64,000 nt of DNA from Chersky-840 sp963764205 (lineage in GTDB: Bacteria; Actinomycetota; Acidimicrobiia; Acidimicrobiales; UBA8190), in assembly GCA_963764205.1 (NCBI GenBank), contig CAVXRN010000006.1:806001-870000 (forward strand). The letters are read 5' to 3'. This document shows positions 1 through 8,374 of this stretch, piece after piece. Under the pieces are notes generated by a model. It did no database searches. It was not told where the DNA came from and saw only the letters and a program-made list of their open reading frames with translations. A program made the position numbers and the translations under genes. Positions within the stretch are counted from its first letter, which is position 1; the number at the start of each line of letters is the position of its first letter.

Positions 1-256
1 TGGTTGCCGACGGGAACGAGGCGCCCCCTCGACCCGTCAGCCCCGACGACTCGATCATCGCCGCGAACCGTTCGGCCCACGACGCATCGTCGGCCTGCGG
101 CAGTGGCCGCGCGCCGTGCTGGGCAAGGTGCGACGCGAGATCGGCGCTGTGGCGCGCCCTCCAACCCCCGAGCAGCGTCGGCCGATCGGCGGTCACGACG
201 CCGGTGCCGGTTGTGCTGTCGTCACCGGCTTGGGTCTCGCTCGTGGCGCTGCGCAT
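1..256 (-). CDS. NuoF-like NADH-binding/iron-sulfur subunit, N-terminal part
   Basis: This partial gene reads leftwards off the window; about 85 residues are visible from an ATG at 256. The diagnostic stretch is SSGLTGRGGASFPSA, which matches the glycine-rich FMN/NADH-binding loop of the 51-kDa subunit of complex I (GLRGRGGAGFP in NuoF). It is preceded by the family-like segments HGARPLP and WAERFAAMIE. It lies downstream of a heme-b ferric-reductase-like membrane protein and ApbE, a set known in actinobacteria as an NADH-linked flavin electron-transfer module rather than complex I, since no other nuo gene is near. The likely role is to take electrons from NADH. The Fe-S binding region lies outside the window, so it cannot be checked. 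Confidence 0.72.
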   Translation of the reverse strand, partial: MRSATSETQAGDDSTTGTGVVTADRPTLLGGWRARHSADLASHLAQHGARPLPQADDASWAERFAAMIESSGLTGRGGASFPSAT

Positions 257-277
257 CGGATCGTCCTTGCTCGGACT

Positions 278-337
278 GGGTCTCGGCGGGAAGGGTCTGG
301 GTTGGATGGGTCTGGGCGAGATGGGTCTAGGTAGAGA
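278..337. repeat. four-copy 15-bp tandem repeat
   Basis: GGGTCT recurs at 278, 293, 308 and 323, exactly 15 bp apart, with the rest of each unit purine-rich and partly conserved. It fills the gap between the reductase gene stop (327-329) and the NuoF-like start. Nothing else is visible in the gap. Confidence 0.7.
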
Positions 338-929
338 GGTGCTTGACCGGGACACCCGGCGGGCGGCGGTCGACCGGGAGGATGGCGAGGGCGAGTCGTC
401 TGCGCCTGGTCGCCAGGCCCACGCGCCATGCGCCGGCACCCACGACGAAGCCGATACACGCCACGGTGAGGGCGATCACCCAGCGCTGACCCATGTCGGT
501 GCCCATGCCGAAGGCATGGGCGAGGGCCACGGGCCAGCTGACGTACGCGAGCCAGTGCACCGCCCGCCACGTCCGGGCACGCATCCTGTGGCGTAGCCAG
601 CTGGTGACGGCCACCGCCAGCAACAGGTCCACACCGACGGCGCCCAGTGCCACCCACAGTCGTCTGTATGACGACGCGAAGGGGACCACGATCGCGGTCC
701 AGCCGATGTGGACGTAGGTGTCTGTGACGCTCGTCAGGATGTGGCCGGCCAGGAACACCATCGCGATGACCGAGACGCGGCGGTGGATGTCTTGGAGTGC
801 GAAGCCGGGCCACCGGGGGCTGGAGCTGCGATTGGCGGTGAGGATGCCGAGCACGAGCGTGGCACTCAGCAGCACCAGCGCCACCAGCCCCGTGGCCCGC
901 GTGGCGTACCACAGGACGGGGGAGCTCAC
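327..929 (-). CDS. ferric-reductase-like transmembrane (heme b) protein
   Basis: About 200 residues with several hydrophobic helices (LVALVLLSATLVLGILTA near the N-terminus, then three more). Paired histidines lie in helices (DIHRRVS, AGHILTS, VHWLAY, LAHAFGM), as in the ferric reductase-like transmembrane family that carries heme b across the membrane. I chose the GTG at 929 because it overlaps the apbE stop as GTGA; the longer in-frame start at 998 lies inside apbE. The C-terminal tail is short and basic and has no FAD/NAD domain, so it probably relies on the adjacent NuoF-like protein and a covalent flavin carrier for electrons. Confidence 0.75.
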   Translation of the reverse strand: MSSPVLWYATRATGLVALVLLSATLVLGILTANRSSSPRWPGFALQDIHRRVSVIAMVFLAGHILTSVTDTYVHIGWTAIVVPFASSYRRLWVALGAVGVDLLLAVAVTSWLRHRMRARTWRAVHWLAYVSWPVALAHAFGMGTDMGQRWVIALTVACIGFVVGAGAWRVGLATRRRRLALAILPVDRRPPGVPVKHLST

Positions 930-1954
930 GATCCCCCCCCGTCGGTGCGTCGCCCCCGAGGGGGGTCGGCTTGTCCGGGGTGGCTGTCCGATGGCCATCC
1001 GTTGACCGTGACCACCCGTCCGTCGTAGCGGACGAGTCGGGCCGGTGATCCGAACGTTTGGAGCTCTGCGAGGGCGCGCTCACCCCACACGACGGCGGCG
1101 GTGCTGGCGGCGTTGGCGTCGACGCAGGTCGCGCCCGACGCCGACACGAGCGTCCAGTAGACGCGAGCGCTCTCGCCCGTGGCCGGATCGATGATGTGGT
1201 GCAGCGAAGCTCCGGCGCGCCGCCAGGCGCGCACCGACGTGCTCGACGTGGCGATACCACCTTCGCTCATGGCGACCACCTGGTCCACGTCCCCGCGTGC
1301 CGACGAGGAGTCGGCCGCGATGCCGACGGCCCAACCGCCGTCGGGGGCCTCTCCCGCCATGGACAGGTCGCCGCCGACGTTCACGAGGACGCCCCGGCGT
1401 AGCGTCTCGGCGATCCGCCGCGCGGCGCGATCGGCGACGAAGGCCTTGGCCGAGGATCCGAGGTCGAGGCGCGTCCCCGTCGGCACCCGCACCGTTCGGC
1501 GACGGGCGTCGAGCTCGATGTGCCACCAGCCCGGGGCGGGGCGGGGCCGTTCGAGCAGCTCGGCCGCGTGCCAGTCGATCGCTTCGAAATCTCGGTCGTA
1601 CCCGAGCGATTCCAGCGCCAGTCCCACGGTCGGGTCCACCGCGCCACCGGTGCGCCGAGCCACGGCGCAGGCCACCTCGATGGCGTCGAACAGCAGCGCG
1701 CTCACCTTCACGCTCGCCCCCCTGGCCTGGTGCACCTGCCACAACTCGGAGTCGGTCCGGAACCGGCTGCAGGCGCGGTCGAGGGCGACGAGCTCGTCGC
1801 GCAGGATCCGCGCCGCCTTGTCGGCGACGGTCGGATCGGTGACGGCGACGACGGCGGTCGTGCCGATGGCGCGCATGGTGCGGAGCGCGGGCTGCGCCGG
1901 AGGAGCCACGCCACCGGCGAGCTCGAGCACAACCGGGCGAGTCGACATCGTCAT
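926..1954 (-). CDS. apbE: FAD:protein FMN transferase (ApbE family)
   Basis: 342 residues. ApbE enzymes split FAD and attach FMN to a threonine of a partner protein outside or at the membrane. Visible motifs are the early FRTDSELW segment (ApbE family RF.xxSELxxLN-like), LDLGSSAKAF, the NVGGDL loop, HHIIDPATGE and the late metal-site region CVDANAASTA. Length is normal. It overlaps the upstream gene by ATGA and the downstream reductase by GTGA, so the three are surely co-transcribed. No signal peptide is obvious at the N-terminus. The expected FMN-acceptor domain is not recognisable next to it (see finding). Confidence 0.88.
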   Translation of the reverse strand: MTMSTRPVVLELAGGVAPPAQPALRTMRAIGTTAVVAVTDPTVADKAARILRDELVALDRACSRFRTDSELWQVHQARGASVKVSALLFDAIEVACAVARRTGGAVDPTVGLALESLGYDRDFEAIDWHAAELLERPRPAPGWWHIELDARRRTVRVPTGTRLDLGSSAKAFVADRAARRIAETLRRGVLVNVGGDLSMAGEAPDGGWAVGIAADSSSARGDVDQVVAMSEGGIATSSTSVRAWRRAGASLHHIIDPATGESARVYWTLVSASGATCVDANAASTAAVVWGERALAELQTFGSPARLVRYDGRVVTVNGWPSDSHPGQADPPRGRRTDGGGS

Positions 1955-2310
1955 CTCCCGGTCCCACCCGAGACCACGGTGGCGGCCTTGGTGGTGCTCG
2001 TCGGAGCGGTGGTGGTGACCGTGGCCGATGCCGTCGTCGGACCGGTTGCCGGCACGGTCGTACTCGACGTGGCAGAGCCGGTGCCGGCGCCGGTGCTCGT
2101 CGTGGACGTGCCCGGCGACGAGGTCACCGCCGTCGCGGCCGACGACGTCGTGCCGGGGATCTGCTTGGACACCAACAGTCCGAGCCCGGCCGCTGCCCCT
2201 GCGGCGATGATCGCCACCGCTCTCGAGGTGCGCCTGACCGTGCTCCGAGCGGTGTCGCGCCGGCTCGCACCGGATCGGTCGCTGATCGGTGGTTCGTGCA
2301 TGGTGGGCAT
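1951..2310 (-). CDS. small membrane-anchored Ser/Thr-rich protein
   Basis: About 119 residues from the ATG at 2310 (an ATG at 2301 is equally possible). A basic N-terminus (RRTSRA) is followed by one transmembrane segment (AVAIIAAGAAAGLGLLVSK), then about 70 residues that are almost only Ser, Thr, Ala, Gly and Pro. In related actinobacterial clusters this place holds an FMN-binding-domain protein with just such an anchor and linker. Here the protein stops after the linker. It may be a truncated FMN acceptor or a genuine short partner; TGSATSS and SSAAT vaguely resemble the S/T-G-A-T flavinylation motif, which is speculative. Confidence 0.6.
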   Translation of the reverse strand: MPTMHEPPISDRSGASRRDTARSTVRRTSRAVAIIAAGAAAGLGLLVSKQIPGTTSSAATAVTSSPGTSTTSTGAGTGSATSSTTVPATGPTTASATVTTTAPTSTTKAATVVSGGTGR

Positions 2311-2346
2311 GTCACCATGCGAATCTCGCGCCCCTCGCACAGTTCG

Positions 2347-4023
2347 CTAGGAGCCAGCTGTGAATGTGTCGCCCCGGGGGTCGCCCGTGGATCCGTCGTG
2401 GTGGTCGTCGGCGGTGTCGTCGGGGGAGGCGCTCTCCGAGAGAGGGAGCCGCACCGTGAACATGGTGCCGCCTCCCGGGGCAGGAGCAGCGGTGACGGTG
2501 CCGCCGTGGGCCTTGGTGATCGAGGCCACGATGGAGAGTCCGAGTCCGGCACCGCCGAACCGGCGTGAGCGCGACGCATCGGCCCGGAAGAACCGCTCGA
2601 AGACCCTCTCGGCGTCGCCGGGGCTCAATCCCGGTCCGTCGTCGCGGACACCGATCAGCGCGTCCCCGTCCTCGCAGTCGACGGTCACCACCGACGACGT
2701 CCCTTCGGGGCAATGGGTCCGGACATTGGCGAGGAGGTTGTCGAGCACCTGACGGATCCGCATGCGGTCGCCGATGATCTCCACGGGCTCTCGGGCCACC
2801 AGGCGGACCGGCCACCCCGGGCCCACGGTCACAGCCGTCTGCACGGCTTCTGCAGCGAGTCCCACGAGCTCCACCTCCTTGCGCTCGAGCGGCCGCCCCT
2901 CGTCCAACCGGGCGAGCAGGAGGAGGTCTTCGACGAGGTGCCCCATGCGTGCCGTCTCGCTGCGAATTCCCTGCATCACGCGCTCGAGGTCGTCGGCGCG
3001 AGTTGCCGCCCCCTGTTCGAAGAGCTCGGCGTAGGCAGAGACGGCGGTCAGCGGGGTGCGCAATTCGTGCGAGGCATCGGCGACGAATTGCCGCATCCGG
3101 CCTTCGGACGCGCGGAGCTCTTCCTCGGTGGCGTCGCGTTGCGCGAACGCCCTTTCGATCCTCCCCAACATGGCGTTGAGGGCCCGGGCCAGACGTCCGA
3201 CCTCGGTGCGCGCCTCCTCCCCGGGGACCCGCTCGGCCAGCTCCCCCCGGGCGATGGCGTCGGCCGTGCCCTCGATGGCGCGCAAGGGCCGGAAGCTGAC
3301 CCGCACCAACCACCAACCCAACAACAAGGCCGCCATGAGCGCGGCGCCGCTCACGATCAGCTCCACTGCGACCAAACGGTCCAGTGTGGACACGGTCGAT
3401 CCCAACGGCACCCCGACCAGGAGCACGCCGCCCGAGTAGGGCCCGCCGTCGAGCACCGAGGCCCGGACCCGGTACTGCGTGTCGTCGCGGTCTGTCCCCG
3501 CCGCGGTGAAGTACACCGTCCGTTCCCCGTAGTCCGACGAGTTCGCCACGAACCCGGTGATGTGCGTCGGCAGCTGTGGTGCTCCCGAGGTGTCCGAACC
3601 GAGCTCGACCTGCGTGGAGCGGCACAGCACCACGTTCGACGAGCTCCGGACCTCGACGAAGGTGCCCGGCTGGAGCTCGTGGAGCAGGCCACCCGCGAAG
3701 CCGGCGAGCTCGTCACAACTGGGAGGCGCCGCGTGTGTCGTCGTCGCGGTCGTCGTCGGCGTCGAGCCCGGCACCACGCCGGGGTAGGGACCGGGCTGGC
3801 CGTGGGGGAACAGACCACCGCCCGAAGGGGAGGACCCGCCCCCCGCCCCCCTGGGGGCGCTCCCGAGAGCACCTTCGATGGGCATGTGTGACAGCTCGAG
3901 GGACTGGTCGATCTTGTTGTAGAGGAACGAGCGCAGTTCCTGGTAGGTGACGACATCCGCAATGGCGAGCGCCGTCAGCGCCACCGCGCCGACAGCAAGG
4001 AGCAGTCGGAGCCGGAGTGACAC
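2347..4023 (-). CDS. sensor histidine kinase
   Basis: 558 residues, GTG start directly abutting the response regulator stop. Order: transmembrane helix at residues 5-23; extracytoplasmic region of about 185 residues with a Gly/Pro/Thr-rich segment (58-97); second helix at about 217-240; HAMP around 241-295; HisKA with DASHELRTP, phospho-acceptor His319; HATPase with NLLANVR (N box), DDGPGLSPGD (G1), FERFFRAD (F box) and GGAGLGLSIV (G2). It autophosphorylates and passes phosphate to the regulator encoded just upstream. It is probably transcribed with the regulator and the flavin cluster, so the stimulus may be redox or an electron-acceptor signal (inference from position). Confidence 0.92.
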   Translation of the reverse strand: MSLRLRLLLAVGAVALTALAIADVVTYQELRSFLYNKIDQSLELSHMPIEGALGSAPRGAGGGSSPSGGGLFPHGQPGPYPGVVPGSTPTTTATTTHAAPPSCDELAGFAGGLLHELQPGTFVEVRSSSNVVLCRSTQVELGSDTSGAPQLPTHITGFVANSSDYGERTVYFTAAGTDRDDTQYRVRASVLDGGPYSGGVLLVGVPLGSTVSTLDRLVAVELIVSGAALMAALLLGWWLVRVSFRPLRAIEGTADAIARGELAERVPGEEARTEVGRLARALNAMLGRIERAFAQRDATEEELRASEGRMRQFVADASHELRTPLTAVSAYAELFEQGAATRADDLERVMQGIRSETARMGHLVEDLLLLARLDEGRPLERKEVELVGLAAEAVQTAVTVGPGWPVRLVAREPVEIIGDRMRIRQVLDNLLANVRTHCPEGTSSVVTVDCEDGDALIGVRDDGPGLSPGDAERVFERFFRADASRSRRFGGAGLGLSIVASITKAHGGTVTAAPAPGGGTMFTVRLPLSESASPDDTADDHHDGSTGDPRGDTFTAGS

Positions 4024-4722
4024 CTAGGGGGTCTCCGATTCGCGCAGCGTGTAGCCGACGAGGCGGATCGTGTGGATCAGCGGCGGCCCGTGCCGCTCGA
4101 GCTTCTTGCGGAGATAGCTGACGTAGGTCTCCACCACGTTGGCCTCGCCGCCGAAGTCGTAGTGCCAGACGTTGTCGAGGATCTGGGCCTTGGACAACAC
4201 CTGCCGGGGGTTACGGAGGAAGAAACGCAGAAGGTTGAATTCGGTCGCGGTGAGCTGGATCAAGGCGCTGCCACGCCTCACCTCGTGCGCCCCCTCGTCC
4301 ATCTCGAGGTCGGAGAACCGCAGCAGCCCCTCGTCGTCGGGCTCCACACCGGCCCGCCGGAGCAGCGCCCGGGTCCGGGCGATGATCTCGGCCAGGGCGA
4401 AGGGCTTGGTCACGTAGTCGTCGCCGCCCACGGTCAAACCGGCGATCTTGTCTTCCAACGAGTCGCGCGCCGTGAGGAACAGCACGGGAGCCCGAATCCC
4501 GTCGCTGCGAAGCCTTCGGGTGACTTCCAACCCGTCGAGGTCGGGGAGCATCACGTCGATGACGATCAGGTCAGGCGGTCGCTCCTGCGCGGCGGTGAGC
4601 GCGGCGCGGCCCGACATGGCCTCTTCGACTTCGAACCCCTCGTAGCGCAATGATGTCGCCACCGCATCGACGATCGACGGCTCGTCGTCGACGACGAGCA
4701 CCCGGTTCCGCTTCGTATCCAT
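4024..4722 (-). CDS. OmpR/PhoB-family response regulator
   Basis: 232 residues from ATG 4722, chosen because GGAGG lies 9-10 bases upstream; an earlier in-frame ATG at 4767 lacks such a site. The receiver domain shows VLVVDDEPSIVDA (acidic pocket), VIDVMLPDLDG (phospho-Asp), FLTARD and YVTKPFAL (Lys switch). The C-terminal winged helix shows LTATEFNLLRFF, RQVLSKAQILDNVW and VVETYVSYLRKKL. It is the partner of the adjacent kinase. A set of 11-bp spaced CTGTG repeats lies just upstream and could be its own binding site. Confidence 0.93.
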   Translation of the reverse strand: MDTKRNRVLVVDDEPSIVDAVATSLRYEGFEVEEAMSGRAALTAAQERPPDLIVIDVMLPDLDGLEVTRRLRSDGIRAPVLFLTARDSLEDKIAGLTVGGDDYVTKPFALAEIIARTRALLRRAGVEPDDEGLLRFSDLEMDEGAHEVRRGSALIQLTATEFNLLRFFLRNPRQVLSKAQILDNVWHYDFGGEANVVETYVSYLRKKLERHGPPLIHTIRLVGYTLRESETP

Positions 4723-4764
4723 TGGTTGCCATCCCTCCTGTGTCGAGGATGGACTGCGCCCTTT

Positions 4765-4799
4765 CACAGCACCTGTGTAGCTTCTGTGCGTCTCCTGTG
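4765..4799. promoter_or_regulatory. candidate response-regulator operator (11-bp spaced CTGTG repeats)
   Basis: CTGTG occurs at 4773-4777, 4784-4788 and 4795-4799, each 11 bp apart, with an inverted copy CACAG at 4765-4769. Direct repeats at 11-bp spacing are the usual binding layout of OmpR/PhoB-type regulators. The site lies 43-77 bp upstream of the response regulator start. Confidence 0.5.
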
Positions 4800-4945
4800 A
4801 ATCGATACCGCCGGGCGTGGGGCGCCCCCCCCACGACAGCTGGGCGAGCGAGGCGCTCGGGTTAGAATTGCTGCTCAGAGGCCCACGGACGCCCGGGAAT
4901 GGGACCTCGATGGTCAGCCCGGGCTAAAGGGTCTTGAGCCGAGCG

Positions 4946-4997
4946 CCGATCGACATGTGAACCGATCGACAAATCGTGATCGCGTCGCCGATCGACA
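4946..4997. repeat. three copies of CCGATCGACA upstream of the proline-rich protein gene
   Basis: Exact 10-mers at 4946-4955, 4962-4971 and 4988-4997, all in the same direction, ending 30 bp before the ATG at 5027. Apart from these and the CTGTG sites, the 304-bp divergent region 4723-5026 holds no gene that I can support. The repeats are either an operator or a transcript element for the downstream gene. Confidence 0.5.
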
Positions 4998-5026
4998 GGC
5001 AAAGATCGTTCGAACGGAGACCTGCA

Positions 5027-6436
5027 ATGGACGTACCCTACGAGGGTTGGGGACCGGATCCGTTCGGATCGCACGAAGTTCGGTATTACGTCGACGGAAA
5101 GCCAACCAAGCTGGTCCGTAACGGCACGGTCGAAGCCTTCGACGACCTTCCCCCCCGTTCGACCTGGCCTGCCACGCTCTTCGTGCCCGGACCTTCGGTT
5201 CCGTCACCGGTCGAAGCGGCGGCACCCCCGCCTCCGCCTCCGCCCCCGGCACCGGTCGAAGTGGCGCCACCCCCACCTCCGCCCCCGCCCGTGGTCGAAG
5301 CGACGGCACCCCCGCCTCCGCCTCCGCCCCCTGCACCGGTCGACGTGGCCCCACCCCCACCCCCACCCCCGCCCGTGGTCGAAGCGACGGCACCCCCGCC
5401 CCCGCCGGGGACCTCTTACTGGTCACCGCCACCACCACCAGCACAACCGCTGGGCAGTGATCGCGTCGCTCCGGCAGAAGCACCTGTGATGGGCGCGTCC
5501 GCACCGGCCGGGTGGGGGGAGCCCGCCGTGGCGAACCACGCCTTCACCGACACGTTCGTCGGCGGGGCGGAGCCGACTCCGGGTCGTCGCCCGCGGCGAC
5601 GCTTGTTCGCCAGCCTGCTCGCGCTCATCGTCGTGGCGGGCGCCGCCGGCATCGCCGTCGTCGTCACCGGGGGCAAGAGTGCGCAGGCGGCCGTCATCGA
5701 CTCGGTCAACAACACGATGGCGGACGGGACGGCGCACATCACCATGACGATCTCCGCCCACGCGCCGACCGGAACGGTCACAGGCACCGGGACGGGCGCC
5801 ATCGACTTCACCAACAACGCCATGCAGCTCCAGTTGAGCGCGGGCGTGGCCGGCCAGCAGCTCCAGCTGCAGCTCGTGTACTTGGCCGGATCGATCTACG
5901 AGAACATCCCCGGCATCGGCCAGCTGGTGCCGGGAAAGTCGTGGGTGTCGCTCGATTTGTCGTCTCTCGAAGGTGCAGGCGGCAAGGCCCCGAGCTCGCT
6001 GGGCGCGGGCAACAATCCGACGGCTGAGCTTCATCTTCTCGCCCAGCAAGGCAATACCGTGGTGCCGTTGGGGTCCTCGACGGTCGACGGCGTCGCGGTC
6101 CAGGGCTACGCCGTGACCTTCGACCCGAACGCCATCAAGGCGAAGCTGCAACAAGCCACGTTGCCGTCGTGGGTGACGAGTGCGCTCAGCGACGTGAAGC
6201 TCGGGGACACGACGCTCAAGGTGTTCGTGGACGGATCGGGCCTGCTGCGGCGCATGACCATCGGCCTCACCGAGTCCGTGGGCTCGTCGGGCAACGTGGG
6301 CCTCGACGAGAGCCTCGACTTCTCCGACTACGGCACCGCCGTCACTGTCACTGCACCGCCCCCGGACCAGGTCGTCAGCTTCCAGCAGTTCCTCCAGGCT
6401 GCAGAGGCCCAGGCAGGGAGCACGTCGTCGAGCTGA
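5027..6436 (+). CDS. proline-rich membrane-anchored protein with LppX/LprG-like extracellular domain
   Basis: 469 residues from ATG 5027, preceded by GGAG at 8-11 bases; an in-frame ATG at 4976 would lie within the repeat region. The N-terminus GWGPDPFGSHEVRYYVDG resembles the short DUF2510-type motif. Then come long PPPPPPPP runs in an 84-bp repeated unit, a transmembrane helix (LFASLLALIVVAGAAGIAVVV, about residue 200), and an outside domain of about 245 residues rich in Thr/Gln/Val. That domain begins with VIDSVNNTMADGTAHITMT, which is like the lipid-binding LppX/LprAFG fold. The proline-rich part is cytoplasmic by the positive-inside rule. Function is unknown; surface lipid handling is a guess. 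Confidence 0.7.
   Translation: MDVPYEGWGPDPFGSHEVRYYVDGKPTKLVRNGTVEAFDDLPPRSTWPATLFVPGPSVPSPVEAAAPPPPPPPPAPVEVAPPPPPPPPVVEATAPPPPPPPPAPVDVAPPPPPPPPVVEATAPPPPPGTSYWSPPPPPAQPLGSDRVAPAEAPVMGASAPAGWGEPAVANHAFTDTFVGGAEPTPGRRPRRRLFASLLALIVVAGAAGIAVVVTGGKSAQAAVIDSVNNTMADGTAHITMTISAHAPTGTVTGTGTGAIDFTNNAMQLQLSAGVAGQQLQLQLVYLAGSIYENIPGIGQLVPGKSWVSLDLSSLEGAGGKAPSSLGAGNNPTAELHLLAQQGNTVVPLGSSTVDGVAVQGYAVTFDPNAIKAKLQQATLPSWVTSALSDVKLGDTTLKVFVDGSGLLRRMTIGLTESVGSSGNVGLDESLDFSDYGTAVTVTAPPPDQVVSFQQFLQAAEAQAGSTSSS
5213..5404 (+). repeat. 84-bp proline-coding repeat
   Basis: Two full units and flanking partial units encode AP-V-E/D-VA-P8-VVEATA-P8. Both DNA and protein repeat, so length may vary between strains. 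Confidence 0.75.
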
Positions 6437-6454
6437 GGGCCCGGTGCGGGCGCG

Positions 6455-6772
6455 TCAATCCGGGAGGTCCCGGTGGTCGTCGCGCAGTTCCAACCGGATG
6501 ACCTCGTAGGCGGTGCGGGCCGCACCGGTGCCCGACACGCGGTGCACCTCGCGTCGGAACTCCGCCGCGATCTCCTCGGAGTCCTCGAGGTCGCCGTCCC
6601 ACAGCGAGATCCCCGCCACCTCCACCCGCGTCCCGCGCTGTGACTGCAACACCACCACACCGACGAAGTGCGGCAATGCCCGGTACCGCGGCAGCACGTC
6701 CTCGTCGATGGCGCGCAGGACCTCGGGGAGTGCCTCTGGTTCGATGAAGAAGTTGACCGTCCGGCCCTTCAT
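6455..6772 (-). CDS. small dimeric alpha/beta-barrel-like protein, unknown function
   Basis: 105 residues, convergent with the proline-rich protein gene (18-bp gap). The pattern MKGRTVNFFIEPEALPEVL, then FVGVVVLQSQRG and VEVAGISLWDG, looks like the beta-alpha-beta pattern of antibiotic-biosynthesis-monooxygenase-type (dimeric ferredoxin-like) proteins. No catalytic residues can be named. The 153-bp gap 6773-6925 to catalase holds nothing recognisable. Confidence 0.55.
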   Translation of the reverse strand: MKGRTVNFFIEPEALPEVLRAIDEDVLPRYRALPHFVGVVVLQSQRGTRVEVAGISLWDGDLEDSEEIAAEFRREVHRVSGTGAARTAYEVIRLELRDDHRDLPD

Positions 6773-6925
6773 GGACGTGCTCCGATCGCGATCGAGCGAA
6801 CCCTTCGGTCCAGGCTACGACGCCCGCCTCCCATCAACGCACTATTCCCTGGAGGCCGAGGCCCCCGCCATGCTGTTCTCGGCCTGGCGCCACAGCGTCA
6901 TGCACGACGGCTCGAGCCGCGACGG

Positions 6926-8374
6926 TCAGCTCTCGAGCTCCTTGGCCACCCGCGCCCCGAGACCGGGGTCCACGTGGCGCCAATACTCCTTCACCCGCGC
7001 CAGCACCGGTTCCACGACGCCGCCGCGCACGTGCGTGACGATGGTCCCTACGAGTCGGTCCCGTGCCGCGTCGTCGAGGACGTCGCGCACCAAGGTCCCG
7101 GCCTGGCCGAAGTCGTCGTCCTCGGCGTGCAACGCGCTGGCGGCTCGCACCAGCTCGCCCTCGACCGCCCACGACGGATCGGCACCGAAGCGTTGCGGTT
7201 GTGCGGTCGGGCCGCCGTAGGAGTTCGGCGCGTAGACCGGGTCGGGCGGGTTCTCGTGGCGCATCTGCCCGTCGCGGTTGTACGAGTGCACGGGCGACCG
7301 GGGCCGGTTCACCGGGAGCTCCTGCGCGTTGGCACCGACCCGGTGGAGGTGGGTGTCGTGGTAGCTGAACAGCCGACCGAGGAGCATCTTGTCCGGCGAC
7401 GGCCCGATGCCGGGCACCATGTTGGACGGCTCGAACGTGGCCTGCTCGATCTCGGCGAAGTAATTGGTCGGGTTCCGGTCGAGCACCATCCTCCCCACCC
7501 GGAGCAACGGGTAGTCGGCGTGCGGCCACACCTTGGTGAGGTCGAAGGGGTTGAACCGGTATCCCGCCGCCTCGTCGAACGGCATCACCTGGACCGCGAG
7601 CGTCCACGACGGGTGCTCACCTCTCCCGATCGTCTCGTACAGGTCACGGATGTGGGCGTCGGGGTCGGCCGCGGCGATCGCCGCCGCCTCGTCGTTGGTG
7701 AGGAACTCGTTGCCCTGATCGGTCTTGAAGTGGTACTTCACCCAGAACCGCTCGCCCCCGGCGTTCACCCACATGTAGGTGTGGCTCGAGAACCCGTCCA
7801 TGTGCCGCCAGCTCCGGGGGATGCCCCGGTCACCCATGAGGATCGTCACCTGGTGGGCGGACTCCGGTGACAACGTCCAGAAGTCCCACTGCATGTTGTT
7901 GTCGCGTAGGTGGTTGTCGGCGCGCCGTTTCTGGGAGTGGATGAAGTCCTGGAATTTCTGGGGGTCGCGGATAAAGAAGACGGGTGTGTTGTTCCCGACC
8001 ATGTCGTAGTTGCCCTGTTCGGTGTAGAACTTGACGGCGAAGCCACGCGGGTCACGCGCCGTGTCGGGCGACCCCAGCTCCCCGGCGACCGTCGAGAACC
8101 GCACCAGGAGGTCGGTCCGTGTCCCGGGCTGGAAAAGCCCCGCCCTGGTGAGCGAGGAGACGTCGTCGGTCGTCTCGAAGAACCCGTGCGCACCACCGCC
8201 TTTGGCGTGCACGACACGCTCGGGGACGCGCTCGCGGTTGAAGTGCTGCATCTTCTGGACCAGGTACGTGTCCTGGAGCACGATGGGCCCGTCGGGCCCG
8301 ACGGTGAGGGAGTGCTCGTCGCTCGTGGCCGGGATCCCGGCGTCCGACGTCGTGTACGGGGGGGTGCCGCTCAT
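6926..8374 (-). CDS. katA: monofunctional heme catalase
   Basis: 482 residues, the size of small-subunit catalases. It dismutates hydrogen peroxide. Distal His56 is in ERVVHAKG, the distal Asn in VGNNTPVFFIRDP (128/129), and the proximal heme ligand Tyr in RLFSYHDTHLHRVG. The start at ATG 8374 has GGAGG 7 bases upstream and overlaps the fur stop as ATGA, so fur and the catalase gene form one operon. Pairing with a Fur-type repressor implies peroxide or metal-responsive control. Confidence 0.95.
   Translation of the reverse strand: MSGTPPYTTSDAGIPATSDEHSLTVGPDGPIVLQDTYLVQKMQHFNRERVPERVVHAKGGGAHGFFETTDDVSSLTRAGLFQPGTRTDLLVRFSTVAGELGSPDTARDPRGFAVKFYTEQGNYDMVGNNTPVFFIRDPQKFQDFIHSQKRRADNHLRDNNMQWDFWTLSPESAHQVTILMGDRGIPRSWRHMDGFSSHTYMWVNAGGERFWVKYHFKTDQGNEFLTNDEAAAIAAADPDAHIRDLYETIGRGEHPSWTLAVQVMPFDEAAGYRFNPFDLTKVWPHADYPLLRVGRMVLDRNPTNYFAEIEQATFEPSNMVPGIGPSPDKMLLGRLFSYHDTHLHRVGANAQELPVNRPRSPVHSYNRDGQMRHENPPDPVYAPNSYGGPTAQPQRFGADPSWAVEGELVRAASALHAEDDDFGQAGTLVRDVLDDAARDRLVGTIVTHVRGGVVEPVLARVKEYWRHVDPGLGARVAKELES

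Noticed and set aside
193..1260. A minus-strand frame of 355 codons over the ApbE and reductase genes
   Set aside because: It is a shifted reading of both genes, Arg/Pro-rich and without motifs.
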